From Malaciobacter marinus (lineage in GTDB: Bacteria > Campylobacterota > Campylobacteria > Campylobacterales > Arcobacteraceae): 64,000 bases of DNA. The stretch is from the NCBI RefSeq assembly GCF_003544855.1, contig NZ_CP032101.1:2604001-2668000 (forward strand), given 5' to 3'. A model generated the notes under the pieces. That model was not told where the DNA came from. It did no database searches and saw only the letters and a program-made list of their open reading frames with translations. Below, piece after piece: positions 52,601-59,343 of the stretch. The translations under genes and the position numbers were made by a program. Numbering within the stretch: the stretch's first letter is position 1; each line of letters begins with the position of its first letter.

Positions 52601-52671
52601 ATTACTAAATTCTCAGTAACATCTAAACTTTTAACTTCACCATTTAACTCTTTAATCATTAACTTTAACAT
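40669..52671 (-). CDS. Giant type I secreted RTX adhesin with retention module, Ig-like repeats and vWA domain
   Basis: 4000 residues. Residues 1-~165 form a retention-like module ending in LDAAAAGGAEGD, with the poly-Ala/Gly stretch at 147-152 resembling the LapG cleavage region of LapA-type adhesins. Two divergent Ig-like domains (about 208-410) precede an array of 203-residue units, each of two Ig-like subdomains (411-~2541). The unique part holds RTX glycine/aspartate repeats near 3030 (GYDGDDVFLG), 3640-3685 (GGDDVVYVGDD, GGEGNDSIYL) and 3865-3890 (INAGAGDDEIV), and a von Willebrand A domain near 3275-3470 with the metal site DISGSMDD. No N-terminal signal peptide, as expected for type I export. 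TAGGAG precedes the ATG. The matching exporter is encoded at 55615-60729. A cell-surface attachment role is strongly suggested; the ligand is unknown. Confidence 0.92.
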   Translation of the reverse strand: MLKLMIKELNGEVKSLDVTENLVITPKAGQQFYFNNLDGHKYTMNLQDSEKSVVLNMDLGTTKVKIVFKNIVDLILEENVEDKNILGIIKDEEGLEELNQTVLNNDFKGDDVIKSLKDLLAQSSINPEETNGVIIDDFGSLTSMLDAAAAGGAEGDTSTFRPINFNDADDVNILGGRSRLDTQLDGLDSNIPDRDGTPGDGAGDTEVTITLSATSQITEDDNSITYTANLSTPALTDMTITLSNGAIINIPAGSTTGSVVASITPDPDVYKEEDITIEATVSGTDGGGFDIVNSDTTASTTVIDTIDTTTVSISGNDVNEDADSVTFTIQTSNAPDAGTSATATVVVGGVEHTVTLDANGEGTLTIDTKDSDVYNDASTLTAEVTAINGGNFEDVSVDGASKTINITDTIDETTVSLSATDTNEAAGTVTFTATLSNPVLAGDDPVIVHTELGDITITSGTTGTLEVTNPNTEDVYNDASTLDNSITSVEGGNFEQLTPSTDTVTANIADTIDATKVTLTATDSVEAGEDITYTASVDNTPETDLVITLSNGAEITIEAGKTTGSVTVASSDDVYGQTDGTTENVSITGTTGGNYESLDTSDTATTTVTEPTADETTVSLSATDTNEAAGTVTFTATLSNPVLAGDDPVIVHTELGDITITSGTTGTLEVTNPNTEDVYNDASTLDNSITSVEGGNFEQLTPSTDTVTANIADTIDATKVTLTATDSVEAGEDITYTASVDNTPETDLVITLSNGAEITIEAGKTTGSVTVASSDDVYGQTDGTTENVSITGTTGGNYESLDTSDTATTTVTEPTADETTVSLSATDTNEAAGTVTFTATLSNPVLAGDDPVIVHTELGDITITSGTTGTLEVTNPNTEDVYNDASTLDNSITSVEGGNFEQLTPSTDTVTANIADTIDATKVTLTATDSVEAGEDITYTASVDNTPETDLVITLSNGAEITIEAGKTTGSVTVASSDDVYGQTDGTTENVSITGTTGGNYESLDTSDTATTTVTEPTADETTVSLSATDTNEAAGTVTFTATLSNPVLAGDDPVIVHTELGDITITSGTTGTLEVTNPNTEDVYNDASTLDNSITSVEGGNFEQLTPSTDTVTANIADTIDATKVTLTATDSVEAGEDITYTASVDNTPETDLVITLSNGAEITIEAGKTTGSVTVASSDDVYGQTDGTTENVSITGTTGGNYESLDTSDTATTTVTEPTADETTVSLSATDTNEAAGTVTFTATLSNPVLAGDDPVIVHTELGDITITSGTTGTLEVTNPNTEDVYNDASTLDNSITSVEGGNFEQLTPSTDTVTANIADTIDATKVTLTATDSVEAGEDITYTASVDNTPETDLVITLSNGAEITIEAGKTTGSVTVASSDDVYGQTDGTTENVSITGTTGGNYESLDTSDTATTTVTEPTADETTVSLSATDTNEAAGTVTFTATLSNPVLAGDDPVIVHTELGDITITSGTTGTLEVTNPNTEDVYNDASTLDNSITSVEGGNFEQLTPSTDTVTANIADTIDATKVTLTATDSVEAGEDITYTASVDNTPETDLVITLSNGAEITIEAGKTTGSVTVASSDDVYGQTDGTTENVSITGTTGGNYESLDTSDTATTTVTEPTADETTVSLSATDTNEAAGTVTFTATLSNPVLAGDDPVIVHTELGDITITSGTTGTLEVTNPNTEDVYNDASTLDNSITSVEGGNFEQLTPSTDTVTANIADTIDATKVTLTATDSVEAGEDITYTASVDNTPETDLVITLSNGAEITIEAGKTTGSVTVASSDDVYGQTDGTTENVSITGTTGGNYESLDTSDTATTTVTEPTADETTVSLSATDTNEAAGTVTFTATLSNPVLAGDDPVIVHTELGDITITSGTTGTLEVTNPNTEDVYNDASTLDNSITSVEGGNFEQLTPSTDTVTANIADTIDATKVTLTATDSVEAGEDITYTASVDNTPETDLVITLSNGAEITIEAGKTTGSVTVASSDDVYGQTDGTTENVSITGTTGGNYESLDTSDTATTTVTEPTADETTVSLSATDTNEAAGTVTFTATLSNPVLAGDDPVIVHTELGDITITSGTTGTLEVTNPNTEDVYNDASTLDNSITSVEGGNFEQLTPSTDTVTANIADTIDATKVTLTATDSVEAGEDITYTASVDNTPETDLVITLSNGAEITIEAGKTTGSVTVASSDDVYGQTDGTTENVSITGTTGGNYESLDTSDTATTTVTEPTADETTVSLSATDTNEAAGTVTFTATLSNPVLAGDDPVIVHTELGDITITSGTTGTLEVTNPNTEDVYNDASTLDNSITSVEGGNFEQLTPSTDTVTANIADTIDATKVTLTATDSVEAGEDITYTASVDNTPETDLVITLSNGAEITIEAGKTTGSVTVASSDDVYGQTDGTTENVSITGTTGGNYESLDTSDTATTTVTEPTADETTVSLSATDTNEAAGTVTFTATLSNPVLAGDDPVIVHTELGDITITSGTTGTLEVTNPNTEDVYNDASTLDNSITSVEGGNFEQLTPSTDTVTANIADTITPIDVTVTAVATAPKVIDVDTEFGEATGINVTAYDVYGNEGNLAIVKGTNHDGFGVQGNTSGSGASSELGHGYNGVSEKIVFDFTNDADSLDVAFAWRHNGETAKVTFFNDTEELGYAEVTGGGSSTDATVNYYDVNGNLIKSVQAQGGTDRVDLSYTFEFPDANGEPTAFDKVEFSAPGHDDDYLINEISYTEVIDPEITDINTSEGKVTFNIQVDENYPPQGQAKAIVEVNGQEYEVDLNATGRGALTVDAKDFDDLSDINIVVKEIVGGNYEKVNGTDSSFDLSDSFKDDLSSTNDNIVVTEDTTYVLTETDFGELGKDVREFKITQVPENGTLYYKVTSGQTVIDKEGNTYVVTEDTTIEIAENQVISLADIASGKVIFEPDSNSDEDGSFKFEVSDGTTWHDEEYTTSVEVKAVADAPTASINVSNATVIIDNSDFDYDNYVQELKDNSDTYIEGTESHGDNLSAGRFNNTDDFIDGKDLSDNMIGYDGDDVFLGQEGDDSIYGGHEGALPSVSDGTDTVIYRGNFDDYNITFITEGSNVRINVIDTRYDASKGWSHPDNQGLDTYEMGDNLYSIEKLVFKDGVYDVIDGELVKEGTKTFEYDVDISAALTDTDGSETLSVKIDGVPEGATLESIDDTYTITKNSDGSYSVEVPADSTSISDNLKLKVPEDSAGDFNLTITARASESNDNEDGTNYKETTNSDAVPFAQDESQVLDFGDTYSKTDENIVIVLDISGSMDDYVQQEDGSWITRLQLAKDALQNMIDTYKEFSNVKINLTSFARTADDLDDSTYVDGEWVSPIDGWYSPEDALKVINKFDAGGGTNYEDALEETYSNYTPPTNGEKATVYFISDGKPSVENNDGWYDEYGIIDSKYLENWKDFLENNAKELNVIGIGKGITDTTYLDKVAQDVGNVKTNVTIIEDENDLKDRLVENVYKKIEGNILDNISGGDGEISVESIVVDGNSYTIDDASNNIVTILTSSGATLDFNFQTGDYSFGGKFNDIKEFTESFVVNTQDEDGDKASVKVNINIENNIDDTVTTPRLDFSVEDNGSQVISHDYDVTKDNSDYYGERYTNEAEYIKYNDDVKGTVQTFGGDDVVYVGDDIKSRGAIYLGNGDDFITVEDKVSGYVFGGEGNDSIYLKDYTYSDYYYNKDYIQNHIKDFENIKFKDGHIIGDSNAFNSSPMSTTIYNYTIVLAAVLADKDGSETLSNITIENLPSSITSIKDSSGNEYTVSNGTVSLPSNEGTQQEYTVVSSTELSSTEINSMKASVTSTESFDGEEKTTSTTAKLEVEESSNMIGTDADEKFDSHGSNANINAGAGDDEIVYHEGDIIDAGEGEDTLKVLTDEDIDLSNIAPKVDNIEAIDLTNDLANHIIVDEQSIEDLTDDENILKIFGDESGEDSVRLEGNWTKSDGQISDDDGNTFNVYEGTTSGTSNIKILIDEDVSVDPDI
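45050..51441 (-). repeat. Tandem array of 609-bp units inside the adhesin gene (10.5 copies)
   Basis: Units start (reading the gene) at 51441, 50832 and every 609 bases to 45351; the last is a half unit ending near 45050. Each unit encodes 203 residues: subdomain A beginning DETTVSLSAT (11 copies) and subdomain B beginning TKVTLTATDSVEAGED (10 copies). By eye the copies are identical at base level. 609 is divisible by three, so gain or loss of units keeps the frame. The array is visibly less AT-rich than its surroundings. Confidence 0.95.
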
Positions 52672-52759
52672 AATAGACTCCTATAATTTTCTACTATAAT
52701 CATAATAGTAAAAAAAAGTCTCTATAAAGTTTCTTTTTATAAAAAAATTAAGAAATTAT

Positions 52760-53569
52760 TTATTTTATGATATTTTGTGGTGTTTGTATTGTAAAAAGTG
52801 CTCCATTATTTGTATTATCAGCACTTAGCATTCCTGCCATGTTTTTTTCTATAATAAGTTTCGACATAAAAAGTCCTATTCCTGAGCCATCTTTTTTTTC
52901 ATTTGTATAAAAAGGTTTAAACACATCATCAATATTTTTAAGTTTTATTCCGCCTGCATTATCTTCTATTTTAATAATTGCAATATCTTCTTTTTTATCA
53001 ATTGTTATTTTTATTAGTGGATTTTTTATTTTTCTATAGATTAACATCTCTTTGGCATTGTTAATTATATTAATTAATACTTGTGAATATTCACTTTTTA
53101 CTCCAAAAACTTCTGGATTTTTTTTCACAATAATCTCAAGATTAATATTATTATCTTTTAAACTTGTACTTAAAATATTGATTGCAGAGTTTATTTGTGT
53201 TGAAAGACTAAATTTCACAGACTGTTTATTTGTGGAAAAAAAATTCTTAAAATCATTTATTGTATTTGACATATATTTAGTAATTTCATTTAATTTAGAA
53301 ATCGCTTCTAAAACCTCATCATTATCAATACTCTTATTACCTCTTAATTTAATTTCAATTGGTAAAAATAAAGAGTTTATTTCCATAAGTGGTTGTCTCC
53401 ATTGATGAGAGATTGAAGATAGCATCTCTCCCATTGAAGCTAATTTACTTTGATGAAAAAGTATTTGTTCCTTTTGTCTATTTTTTTCTATTTCTTTTTG
53501 AATTTTTTCTTCTAACTCTCTATTTTGTTCTTCAAGTTCTATGAACTCATCAAGCTTTGTTTGTCTCAT
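52760..53569 (-). CDS. Soluble histidine kinase without sensor domain
   Basis: 269 residues with no membrane segment. Residues 5-40 are a charged coiled coil (ELEEQNRELEEKIQKEIEKN). The phosphorylation box is SSISHQWRQPL with His55, followed by the ATPase domain with NNAKEM, EDNAGGI and GSGIGLFMSK. It lacks any input domain, so a signal must come from a partner protein. It starts 7 bases after the WG-repeat lipoprotein gene and ends 88 bases before the adhesin, in the secretion operon. The response regulator at 60849, divergent from this operon, is the obvious candidate partner (inference). Confidence 0.9.
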   Translation of the reverse strand: MRQTKLDEFIELEEQNRELEEKIQKEIEKNRQKEQILFHQSKLASMGEMLSSISHQWRQPLMEINSLFLPIEIKLRGNKSIDNDEVLEAISKLNEITKYMSNTINDFKNFFSTNKQSVKFSLSTQINSAINILSTSLKDNNINLEIIVKKNPEVFGVKSEYSQVLINIINNAKEMLIYRKIKNPLIKITIDKKEDIAIIKIEDNAGGIKLKNIDDVFKPFYTNEKKDGSGIGLFMSKLIIEKNMAGMLSADNTNNGALFTIQTPQNIIK

Positions 53570-53576
53570 TTTATGC

Positions 53577-54242
53577 CTACTTTAAATTATCTTGTTTTAA
53601 AAAATATATTTTTTCACCATCAATAACTTTAGCTACCCCATCAATAAAATCATACACAAAATCATATTTTGCTAAAACAACTTCTTCGCATTTTCTATTT
53701 AAAAAACCCCATTTATTATCTTTTTTAAATCTTACAAAACCATTACTAAAAGAGTATATTTCATCATATGAAAAATCTGTTATTAAATTCATATTTTTAT
53801 CTATACAAGCATATTTATTATTTGAAAAAGACTGAACAAAACTAACATCAAATAAAAAGTCTCTTGCATCCTTAAAAATAGGTTTTTGAACTAAATTTAA
53901 CTTTTCATCAATATAACCAAATTTTTCATTTTCTTGAACAACAGCAAATTTATTATAAAACTTCGAAACTTTTTTAAAAACAGGTTTAAAAATCACTTTA
54001 TCTAAAGAAATAATCCCAAAATAGTTATTATACTCATATAATAAATATTCATTTGCATTATTAGTATTTATACCATCAATAAAAGATAGTTGATTAAAAA
54101 TTGGTTTTATTATAAACTTGTTTTCTTTACTACTAAAAACTCCATATTTTTCATTTTTACTTGTTATTATCAAATTATCTTTTGAGCTACAAGCAAGAAA
54201 AAATATAGAAATAAAAATAGATATAATTAGACTTCTTTTCAT
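53577..54242 (-). CDS. WG-repeat lipoprotein
   Basis: 221 residues. A lipoprotein signal ends in FFLACSS with the lipidated Cys18. The mature part consists of WG-type repeats (KYGVFSSKENKFIIKPIFN, YFGIISLDKVIFKPVFKK, KFGYIDEKLNLVQKPIFKD, KWGFLNRKCEEVV), each a short beta unit. Such repeats mediate protein contacts; no enzyme activity is expected. It lies between the ankyrin-OmpA lipoprotein and the soluble kinase, 14 bases from the former. It may anchor or monitor the adhesin or transmit its state to the kinase; both ideas are inference. Confidence 0.8.
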   Translation of the reverse strand: MKRSLIISIFISIFFLACSSKDNLIITSKNEKYGVFSSKENKFIIKPIFNQLSFIDGINTNNANEYLLYEYNNYFGIISLDKVIFKPVFKKVSKFYNKFAVVQENEKFGYIDEKLNLVQKPIFKDARDFLFDVSFVQSFSNNKYACIDKNMNLITDFSYDEIYSFSNGFVRFKKDNKWGFLNRKCEEVVLAKYDFVYDFIDGVAKVIDGEKIYFLKQDNLK

Positions 54243-54256
54243 ATAAAGTTTCCTTA

Positions 54257-55609
54257 TTATTTTGGTACAGTTTGTATTTTGAACTCTACTCTTCTTGATA
54301 ATTCTGAGTTTTCTAAGCCATCTTTATTTTTAATAGTTTCTAAAGAAGACTTTCCTTCTGGAAAAAAGTTCTTTTCTATCCAAATCATATTATCCTTAAC
54401 TCTTTTATCATCAATACTTTTTATAAAACTATAAACATTTTGTGCTCTTTTTTGGGATAATTGCATATTTTTTTCAAACTTTTCTTCTTCACTTTTTGCA
54501 CTACTATATTCTGATGATGTGTGCCCTTGAATTAAAACATTTACTATTTGATCTTTGTATTTATATAAAGTTTCAATATACCTTGGTATAAAAGATTCTA
54601 AGATTCCTTTATACTTTTCATTTAAGTCTAAACTTCCATATGAAAACATTGCTTGTGGATTTAGAAATCTAAATGTTAAAGTTTGTTTATCAAGTTGTGC
54701 ATTCCAATTTTCTAAATCATCTTCAAACTCTTCATAAAGTGCTTCATAAAGTGAATTTAAAACATGAATAGAAAAAGTACTACTTTTTTCATCTATAAAA
54801 TTTTCATTTTTTCCTACTACTTTTATTTTATAATCACCATTTTTTAAATATTTATCAATGTTTACACACCATGTATCATTTTTAACTTTGCCTTTAAACT
54901 CCATATCATTTAGATATAAATTAACTTCATCAATTTGATTTCCCAATATTTTCCCACAAATTTTTGGAGTACTGTCATTGATAATATAATACTCATTTAT
55001 TTTAATTAAACTTTTTGGAAGCAATAAGTTTTCAACAAGACTTACAGTATCAATATCATTTATATTTTTATCTACATCATTAGCTTTAGCTTTATTTTCA
55101 CAAAAGCTATTTATATTTTCACTCTCTAACATTTTTATTATTAATTGATCATTTGTTTTAACAGCATAATCAAAAGCTTTAAAGCCATACTTATCTTTAA
55201 TATCACTTTTTGCTTTATTGCATAGTAATAATTTTGACATTTTTGTATAAGCATTTCTAGTAGAATCTAACAATGGAGTATCACCAAATTTATCAATACT
55301 ATTAACTAAAGCTCCATTTTCAATTAATATGTTTGCAATTTCTAAATGATTAAATCTAGATGCCAAGTGAAGTGGGGTATATCCATATCTATCTTTTTTG
55401 TTTATGTCTAACTTATTTTGTAACAATAAAAAGTTCAATAATTCTATATCATTGATTCTTGCTGCATCATATATACTCATTTCTTTTAAAACACCCAGTT
55501 CATCAGTTTTTAAAAGATTATCTTTAAGTGTCAATTGTTTGTTTTTTTCAACATTCATACAACCATTAAAAAATATCCCTATAATAAAAATTGCCACAAA
55601 TATTTTCAT
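54257..55609 (-). CDS. Lipoprotein combining ankyrin repeats and an OmpA-like peptidoglycan-binding domain
   Basis: 450 residues. The lipobox FNGC puts lipidation on Cys17. Ankyrin repeats occupy about 45-165 (DRYGYTPLHLASRFNHLEIANILIENGA, FGDTPLLDSTRN, KYGFKAFDYAVKTND). A beta-rich middle part (about 205-285) is followed by an OmpA-type domain (about 325-450) with VLIQGHTSSEYSS, the LSQKRAQNVYSFI helix and the SELSRRVEFKI ending that binds murein. It starts 5 bases after the HlyD stop. OmpA-domain proteins are common next to LapBCE-type exporters; the ankyrin fusion is unusual and suggests a protein-docking arm in the periplasm (inference). Confidence 0.85.
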   Translation of the reverse strand: MKIFVAIFIIGIFFNGCMNVEKNKQLTLKDNLLKTDELGVLKEMSIYDAARINDIELLNFLLLQNKLDINKKDRYGYTPLHLASRFNHLEIANILIENGALVNSIDKFGDTPLLDSTRNAYTKMSKLLLCNKAKSDIKDKYGFKAFDYAVKTNDQLIIKMLESENINSFCENKAKANDVDKNINDIDTVSLVENLLLPKSLIKINEYYIINDSTPKICGKILGNQIDEVNLYLNDMEFKGKVKNDTWCVNIDKYLKNGDYKIKVVGKNENFIDEKSSTFSIHVLNSLYEALYEEFEDDLENWNAQLDKQTLTFRFLNPQAMFSYGSLDLNEKYKGILESFIPRYIETLYKYKDQIVNVLIQGHTSSEYSSAKSEEEKFEKNMQLSQKRAQNVYSFIKSIDDKRVKDNMIWIEKNFFPEGKSSLETIKNKDGLENSELSRRVEFKIQTVPK

Positions 55610-55614
55610 AAACT

Positions 55615-57096
55615 CTACCTCTCTGTTAATGCATTTTGTTTAACTTTTAATATTGGTTTTAAAATAAAATCCAAAATAGTTTTTTTACCAGTTACAATAT
55701 CTACAGTTGCTACCATCCCAGGAATAATTGGAAGTTTTTCTCCATTTCTTTCTAAAAAGTTTTTATCCGTTCTTACAACAACCCTATAATAACTTTTTTC
55801 ATCTTTTGATTCTTTATCCATTATACTGTCAGCTGAAATATCTACAATTTTTCCATCTAAACCACCATATATAGAAAAATCATAAGCTGTAATTTTTACA
55901 ATAACTTTTAATTTTGGATGAATAAAAGCAATATCTTTTGGATCTATTTTTGCTTCTACAAGTAATGCTTCACTACTTGGAACAATCTCAATTAAATCCA
56001 TCCCTGATTGTACAACTCCACCTATTGTATTAAGATATATTTGTTTTACAGTTCCATCTACAGGTGATGTTAAAACTGTTTTTGCAACTTTATCTCTATC
56101 TGAAACTAGCTTTGCTTTAAATTTATTTAATTCACCTAAAGTTTTTTGTAATAAATCAGAAGCTTCACTTTTAAAAATATTTATTTTTTCATCAATTTTA
56201 AAATTAATCTCTTCAATTGCTGATTTTGAACGAGGAATTGATAATAATGCAGCTTCTAAATCACCACTTACTTTATTGTACTCTTTCTCAATATCCAATA
56301 CATCATAAGTAGACTTTGCACCTCTTTGTGCAAGTCTTTGTATTGTCTTTCTTTGCTCTTTTATAATTCTATAACTTTTCTTTAAATTTGTAACTGTATT
56401 TTCAATCTCTTTTAATTCTTGTTTTTTTTGTTCTAATTGATTTTGCAATACTTTAACAGATGATTTTAGTTCTCTTACTCTACTTTTAAAAAGTTGCCTT
56501 TCAGAAGCTGCGTATTCAGGTGCAATTTCTAAAATTTCTTCTGGAAAATTTAATTTTGGAATTTTTTTTGTTATATCTAATTTAGATTCAACTTCAAGTC
56601 TAACCCTAACTGCTAAAAGACCTAAATATGCTTGTTTATTCTCTTCAAAAGAAGCTTGAAACCTAGTTGTATCAATTTTTATTAAAGGGTCACCTTTTTG
56701 AACCATTTGACCTTGTTTAATTAAAATATCAGAAATAACACCACCATCAAATGATTGTACTTGTTGAATCTTGTCTGATGGGATAACTTTACCCTCACCT
56801 CTTGCTAATTCATCAATTTGTGAAAAGGAAGCCCAAATAACAAAAGCTGTAAAAATTAATGTAATCATTATAAATACTATTTTTGAGATATTTGTAGGTT
56901 CTTCATTTGCATAACTATAGCTTGTATATACAAAGTTCATATCATCATTAGATGAATCTTCTAATCCAAATATAGATTTGAATCTATTTTTTAAACTATC
57001 ATTTTTTTTATTTTCAAAATTCTCTTTTTTAGATTGAGGGATTGAACTATTTTGCCCCTCATTAATAATCTTTTTAATATCTTCTTGTTCTTCCAT
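55615..57096 (-). CDS. Type I secretion periplasmic adaptor (HlyD/LapC type)
   Basis: 493 residues. A cytoplasmic N-terminal stretch of about 70 residues precedes a single membrane segment (KIVFIMITLIFTAFVIWASF), then GEGKVIPSDKIQQVQSFDGG, the HlyD family signature. A long coiled-coil hairpin covers about 180-340 and the C-terminal half is the beta-barrel/lipoyl region, with TSPVDGTVKQIYLNTIGGVV. It connects the inner-membrane ABC exporter to TolC. It begins 2 bases after the ABC transporter stop. With its neighbours it should export the adhesin at 40669-52671. Confidence 0.93.
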   Translation of the reverse strand: MEEQEDIKKIINEGQNSSIPQSKKENFENKKNDSLKNRFKSIFGLEDSSNDDMNFVYTSYSYANEEPTNISKIVFIMITLIFTAFVIWASFSQIDELARGEGKVIPSDKIQQVQSFDGGVISDILIKQGQMVQKGDPLIKIDTTRFQASFEENKQAYLGLLAVRVRLEVESKLDITKKIPKLNFPEEILEIAPEYAASERQLFKSRVRELKSSVKVLQNQLEQKKQELKEIENTVTNLKKSYRIIKEQRKTIQRLAQRGAKSTYDVLDIEKEYNKVSGDLEAALLSIPRSKSAIEEINFKIDEKINIFKSEASDLLQKTLGELNKFKAKLVSDRDKVAKTVLTSPVDGTVKQIYLNTIGGVVQSGMDLIEIVPSSEALLVEAKIDPKDIAFIHPKLKVIVKITAYDFSIYGGLDGKIVDISADSIMDKESKDEKSYYRVVVRTDKNFLERNGEKLPIIPGMVATVDIVTGKKTILDFILKPILKVKQNALTER

Positions 57097-57098
57097 GA

Positions 57099-59258
57099 TT
57101 ATTTACCTAACTTATTAAATACTTCTTCTTTTGGTCCATCAAGTATTATTTTACCATCTTCTACAATTATCACCCTATCAACTAATTGCAACAATGAAGT
57201 TTTATGAGTAACTACTATTAAAGTTTTATCTTCAATAATATTTTTTATTCTATCTATAAACATTTTTTCTGTTTGCCTATCCATAGAGTTTGTAGGTTCA
57301 TCTAGCATTAAAATATTTGGATTAGAAATAAGTGCCCTTGCAAGTGTAACAGCTTGTCTTTCACCACCACTTAAGCCCTCACCTCTTTCTCCTACAATTA
57401 AATCATATCCAGCTTCATGTTTACCTAAAAACTCATTTAAACCAGCAACTTTTGAAGCTCTTAATAGCTCTTCATCAGAAACATACTGCTCTCCAATTGT
57501 AATATTATCTTTAATTGTACCCATAAATAAAAATGGTTCTTGAGGAACTGCACCTATTGCTTGCCTTAAATCAACTGGATCTATTTGTCTAATATCTACA
57601 CTATCAATTAAAACGGAACCTTTATTTGGTTCATATAAACTCATAATTAATTTTAACAGTGTTGATTTACCTGAACCAATTTTTCCTAAAACAGCTACTC
57701 TTTCGCCTTGTTTTATTTTTAGATTTATATCTTTTAAGGTTTGATGATTTTGATCTTTATAGGCAAACTGAACATCTTTAAACTCAATAGTTCCTGATAA
57801 ATTTGGTCTGCTTATATAAGTTTTATTCTCTTTTTCAACTGGCATTTTCATAACTTCATCAAGATTTTCTAAAGAAAGCATTGTTTTGTCATATTTTATT
57901 ATCATTCCAACAAGTTGTGAAACAGGTGAGATAACTCTACCATTTAATATCATTGCTGCAATAATAGCACCCATTGTCATCTCTCCCTCACTTGCAAGAT
58001 AAACACCAGCTGCTACAATTAATATATTTGAAAACTGTGAAATAAAAGCAGTGAAAAAAGTAATCGTTTGAGATAAAAATTGTCCCTTGTCTGCATAATG
58101 GATTGTTTTATTAACTGATTGATCCCAATGTGTTCTCATTCTATTTTGGGCTCTAATACTTTTTATAATCTCTAAACCTGTTACAGTTTCAATTAAAGTT
58201 GTATGTTTTATTTGTTCTTCTTTTACTGACTTTTCAATTATCTCTTTTAAAGGTCTTTGCATATACCAAGAAACCAACATAGAAATTACAACTGTAGCAA
58301 TTGTAATATAACCTAAGGGTCCACCAATATAAAAAATCACTATGATAAAAATAATAACAAAAGGGAGATCAACAGCAGCAGCAATAGTAGCGCTTGTAAA
58401 AAACTCTCTTACACTTTCAAAAGATTGTAATCTACTTACAAATTGTCCTGTAGAAGCTGGTTTTGCATTGATTTTGATATTTAGTAGTTGATTAAATATT
58501 CTATTTGAAATAACAGTATCTGCTCTTTTACTTGCAACTCCTAAAAAGTATGACCTTAACATTTTTAAAATAAAATCAAAAAGCATTACTAAAGATATTC
58601 CAATAAATAAAACCCAAAGTGTTTCTAATGCATTATTTGGCAAAACTCTATCATAAACATTCATAGTAAATAAAGGTGTTGCAAGAATAAAAAGATTTAT
58701 AAAAAGAGATACAATAATTACTTGCTTATAAATTCCCCTATTACGCTTTAATGTTCCCCAAAACCAATCTTTGGGTTGATCAATAACAACCTCTTTTTCA
58801 ACTTTGTTATTAAAAGAGAATTCAGGTTTAATAATAATCAAACTTCCAGTATATTCAGACTGTAACTTCTCCATACTCATAGTTGTTACACCCTTACTAA
58901 GTCCTGGTAAGATAACTTGTGCTTCACCATTGTTTATATCATAATCAAGTAAAACACAAGATCTATCTTTTTCAAGTAATAAAACAGAAGGCAATGCTAA
59001 TTTTGTAATATTTGGAATATCCCTTTTTACAACTTTTGTTGTAAAGCCTATTCTTTGGGAAGCTTGTAAAAACATATCAACATTCATTGAAGATTTATGA
59101 ATAGGTAGTCCAAAAGTTAAAGATTCAGCTGATGTTTCTCTTTTGTGATATTTTGATAAAAAAATCAAACACTCAAGTAAACTATCAACTTCTCTTCTAT
59201 CTTTTAAATTTTTTAAGCTTTGCTCATCTTGATTTGTATTAATATCTGGTGTACTCAA
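57099..59258 (-). CDS. Type I secretion ABC transporter (LapB type)
   Basis: 719 residues. Residues 25-150 form a C39-like domain without the catalytic DCG motif, which in this family holds the substrate instead of cutting it. Five to six membrane segments lie between about 175 and 450. The ATPase has Walker A GKIGSGKSTLL, signature LSGGERQAVTLARAL and Walker B ILMLDEPTNSMD. The start is a TTG at 59258 preceded by AAAAAGGTAGG; the first ATG would truncate the C39-like domain. A degenerate C39 domain plus a retention-module adhesin is the expected pairing for LapA-type systems. Confidence 0.93.
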   Translation of the reverse strand: MSTPDINTNQDEQSLKNLKDRREVDSLLECLIFLSKYHKRETSAESLTFGLPIHKSSMNVDMFLQASQRIGFTTKVVKRDIPNITKLALPSVLLLEKDRSCVLLDYDINNGEAQVILPGLSKGVTTMSMEKLQSEYTGSLIIIKPEFSFNNKVEKEVVIDQPKDWFWGTLKRNRGIYKQVIIVSLFINLFILATPLFTMNVYDRVLPNNALETLWVLFIGISLVMLFDFILKMLRSYFLGVASKRADTVISNRIFNQLLNIKINAKPASTGQFVSRLQSFESVREFFTSATIAAAVDLPFVIIFIIVIFYIGGPLGYITIATVVISMLVSWYMQRPLKEIIEKSVKEEQIKHTTLIETVTGLEIIKSIRAQNRMRTHWDQSVNKTIHYADKGQFLSQTITFFTAFISQFSNILIVAAGVYLASEGEMTMGAIIAAMILNGRVISPVSQLVGMIIKYDKTMLSLENLDEVMKMPVEKENKTYISRPNLSGTIEFKDVQFAYKDQNHQTLKDINLKIKQGERVAVLGKIGSGKSTLLKLIMSLYEPNKGSVLIDSVDIRQIDPVDLRQAIGAVPQEPFLFMGTIKDNITIGEQYVSDEELLRASKVAGLNEFLGKHEAGYDLIVGERGEGLSGGERQAVTLARALISNPNILMLDEPTNSMDRQTEKMFIDRIKNIIEDKTLIVVTHKTSLLQLVDRVIIVEDGKIILDGPKEEVFNKLGK

Positions 59259-59343
59259 AAGCCTACCTTTTTAAATTTAAATTAAATTTATTATACAATT
59301 AAATTTATAAAGGTATAATTTCATCTCTTTTATAAGACCCAAA

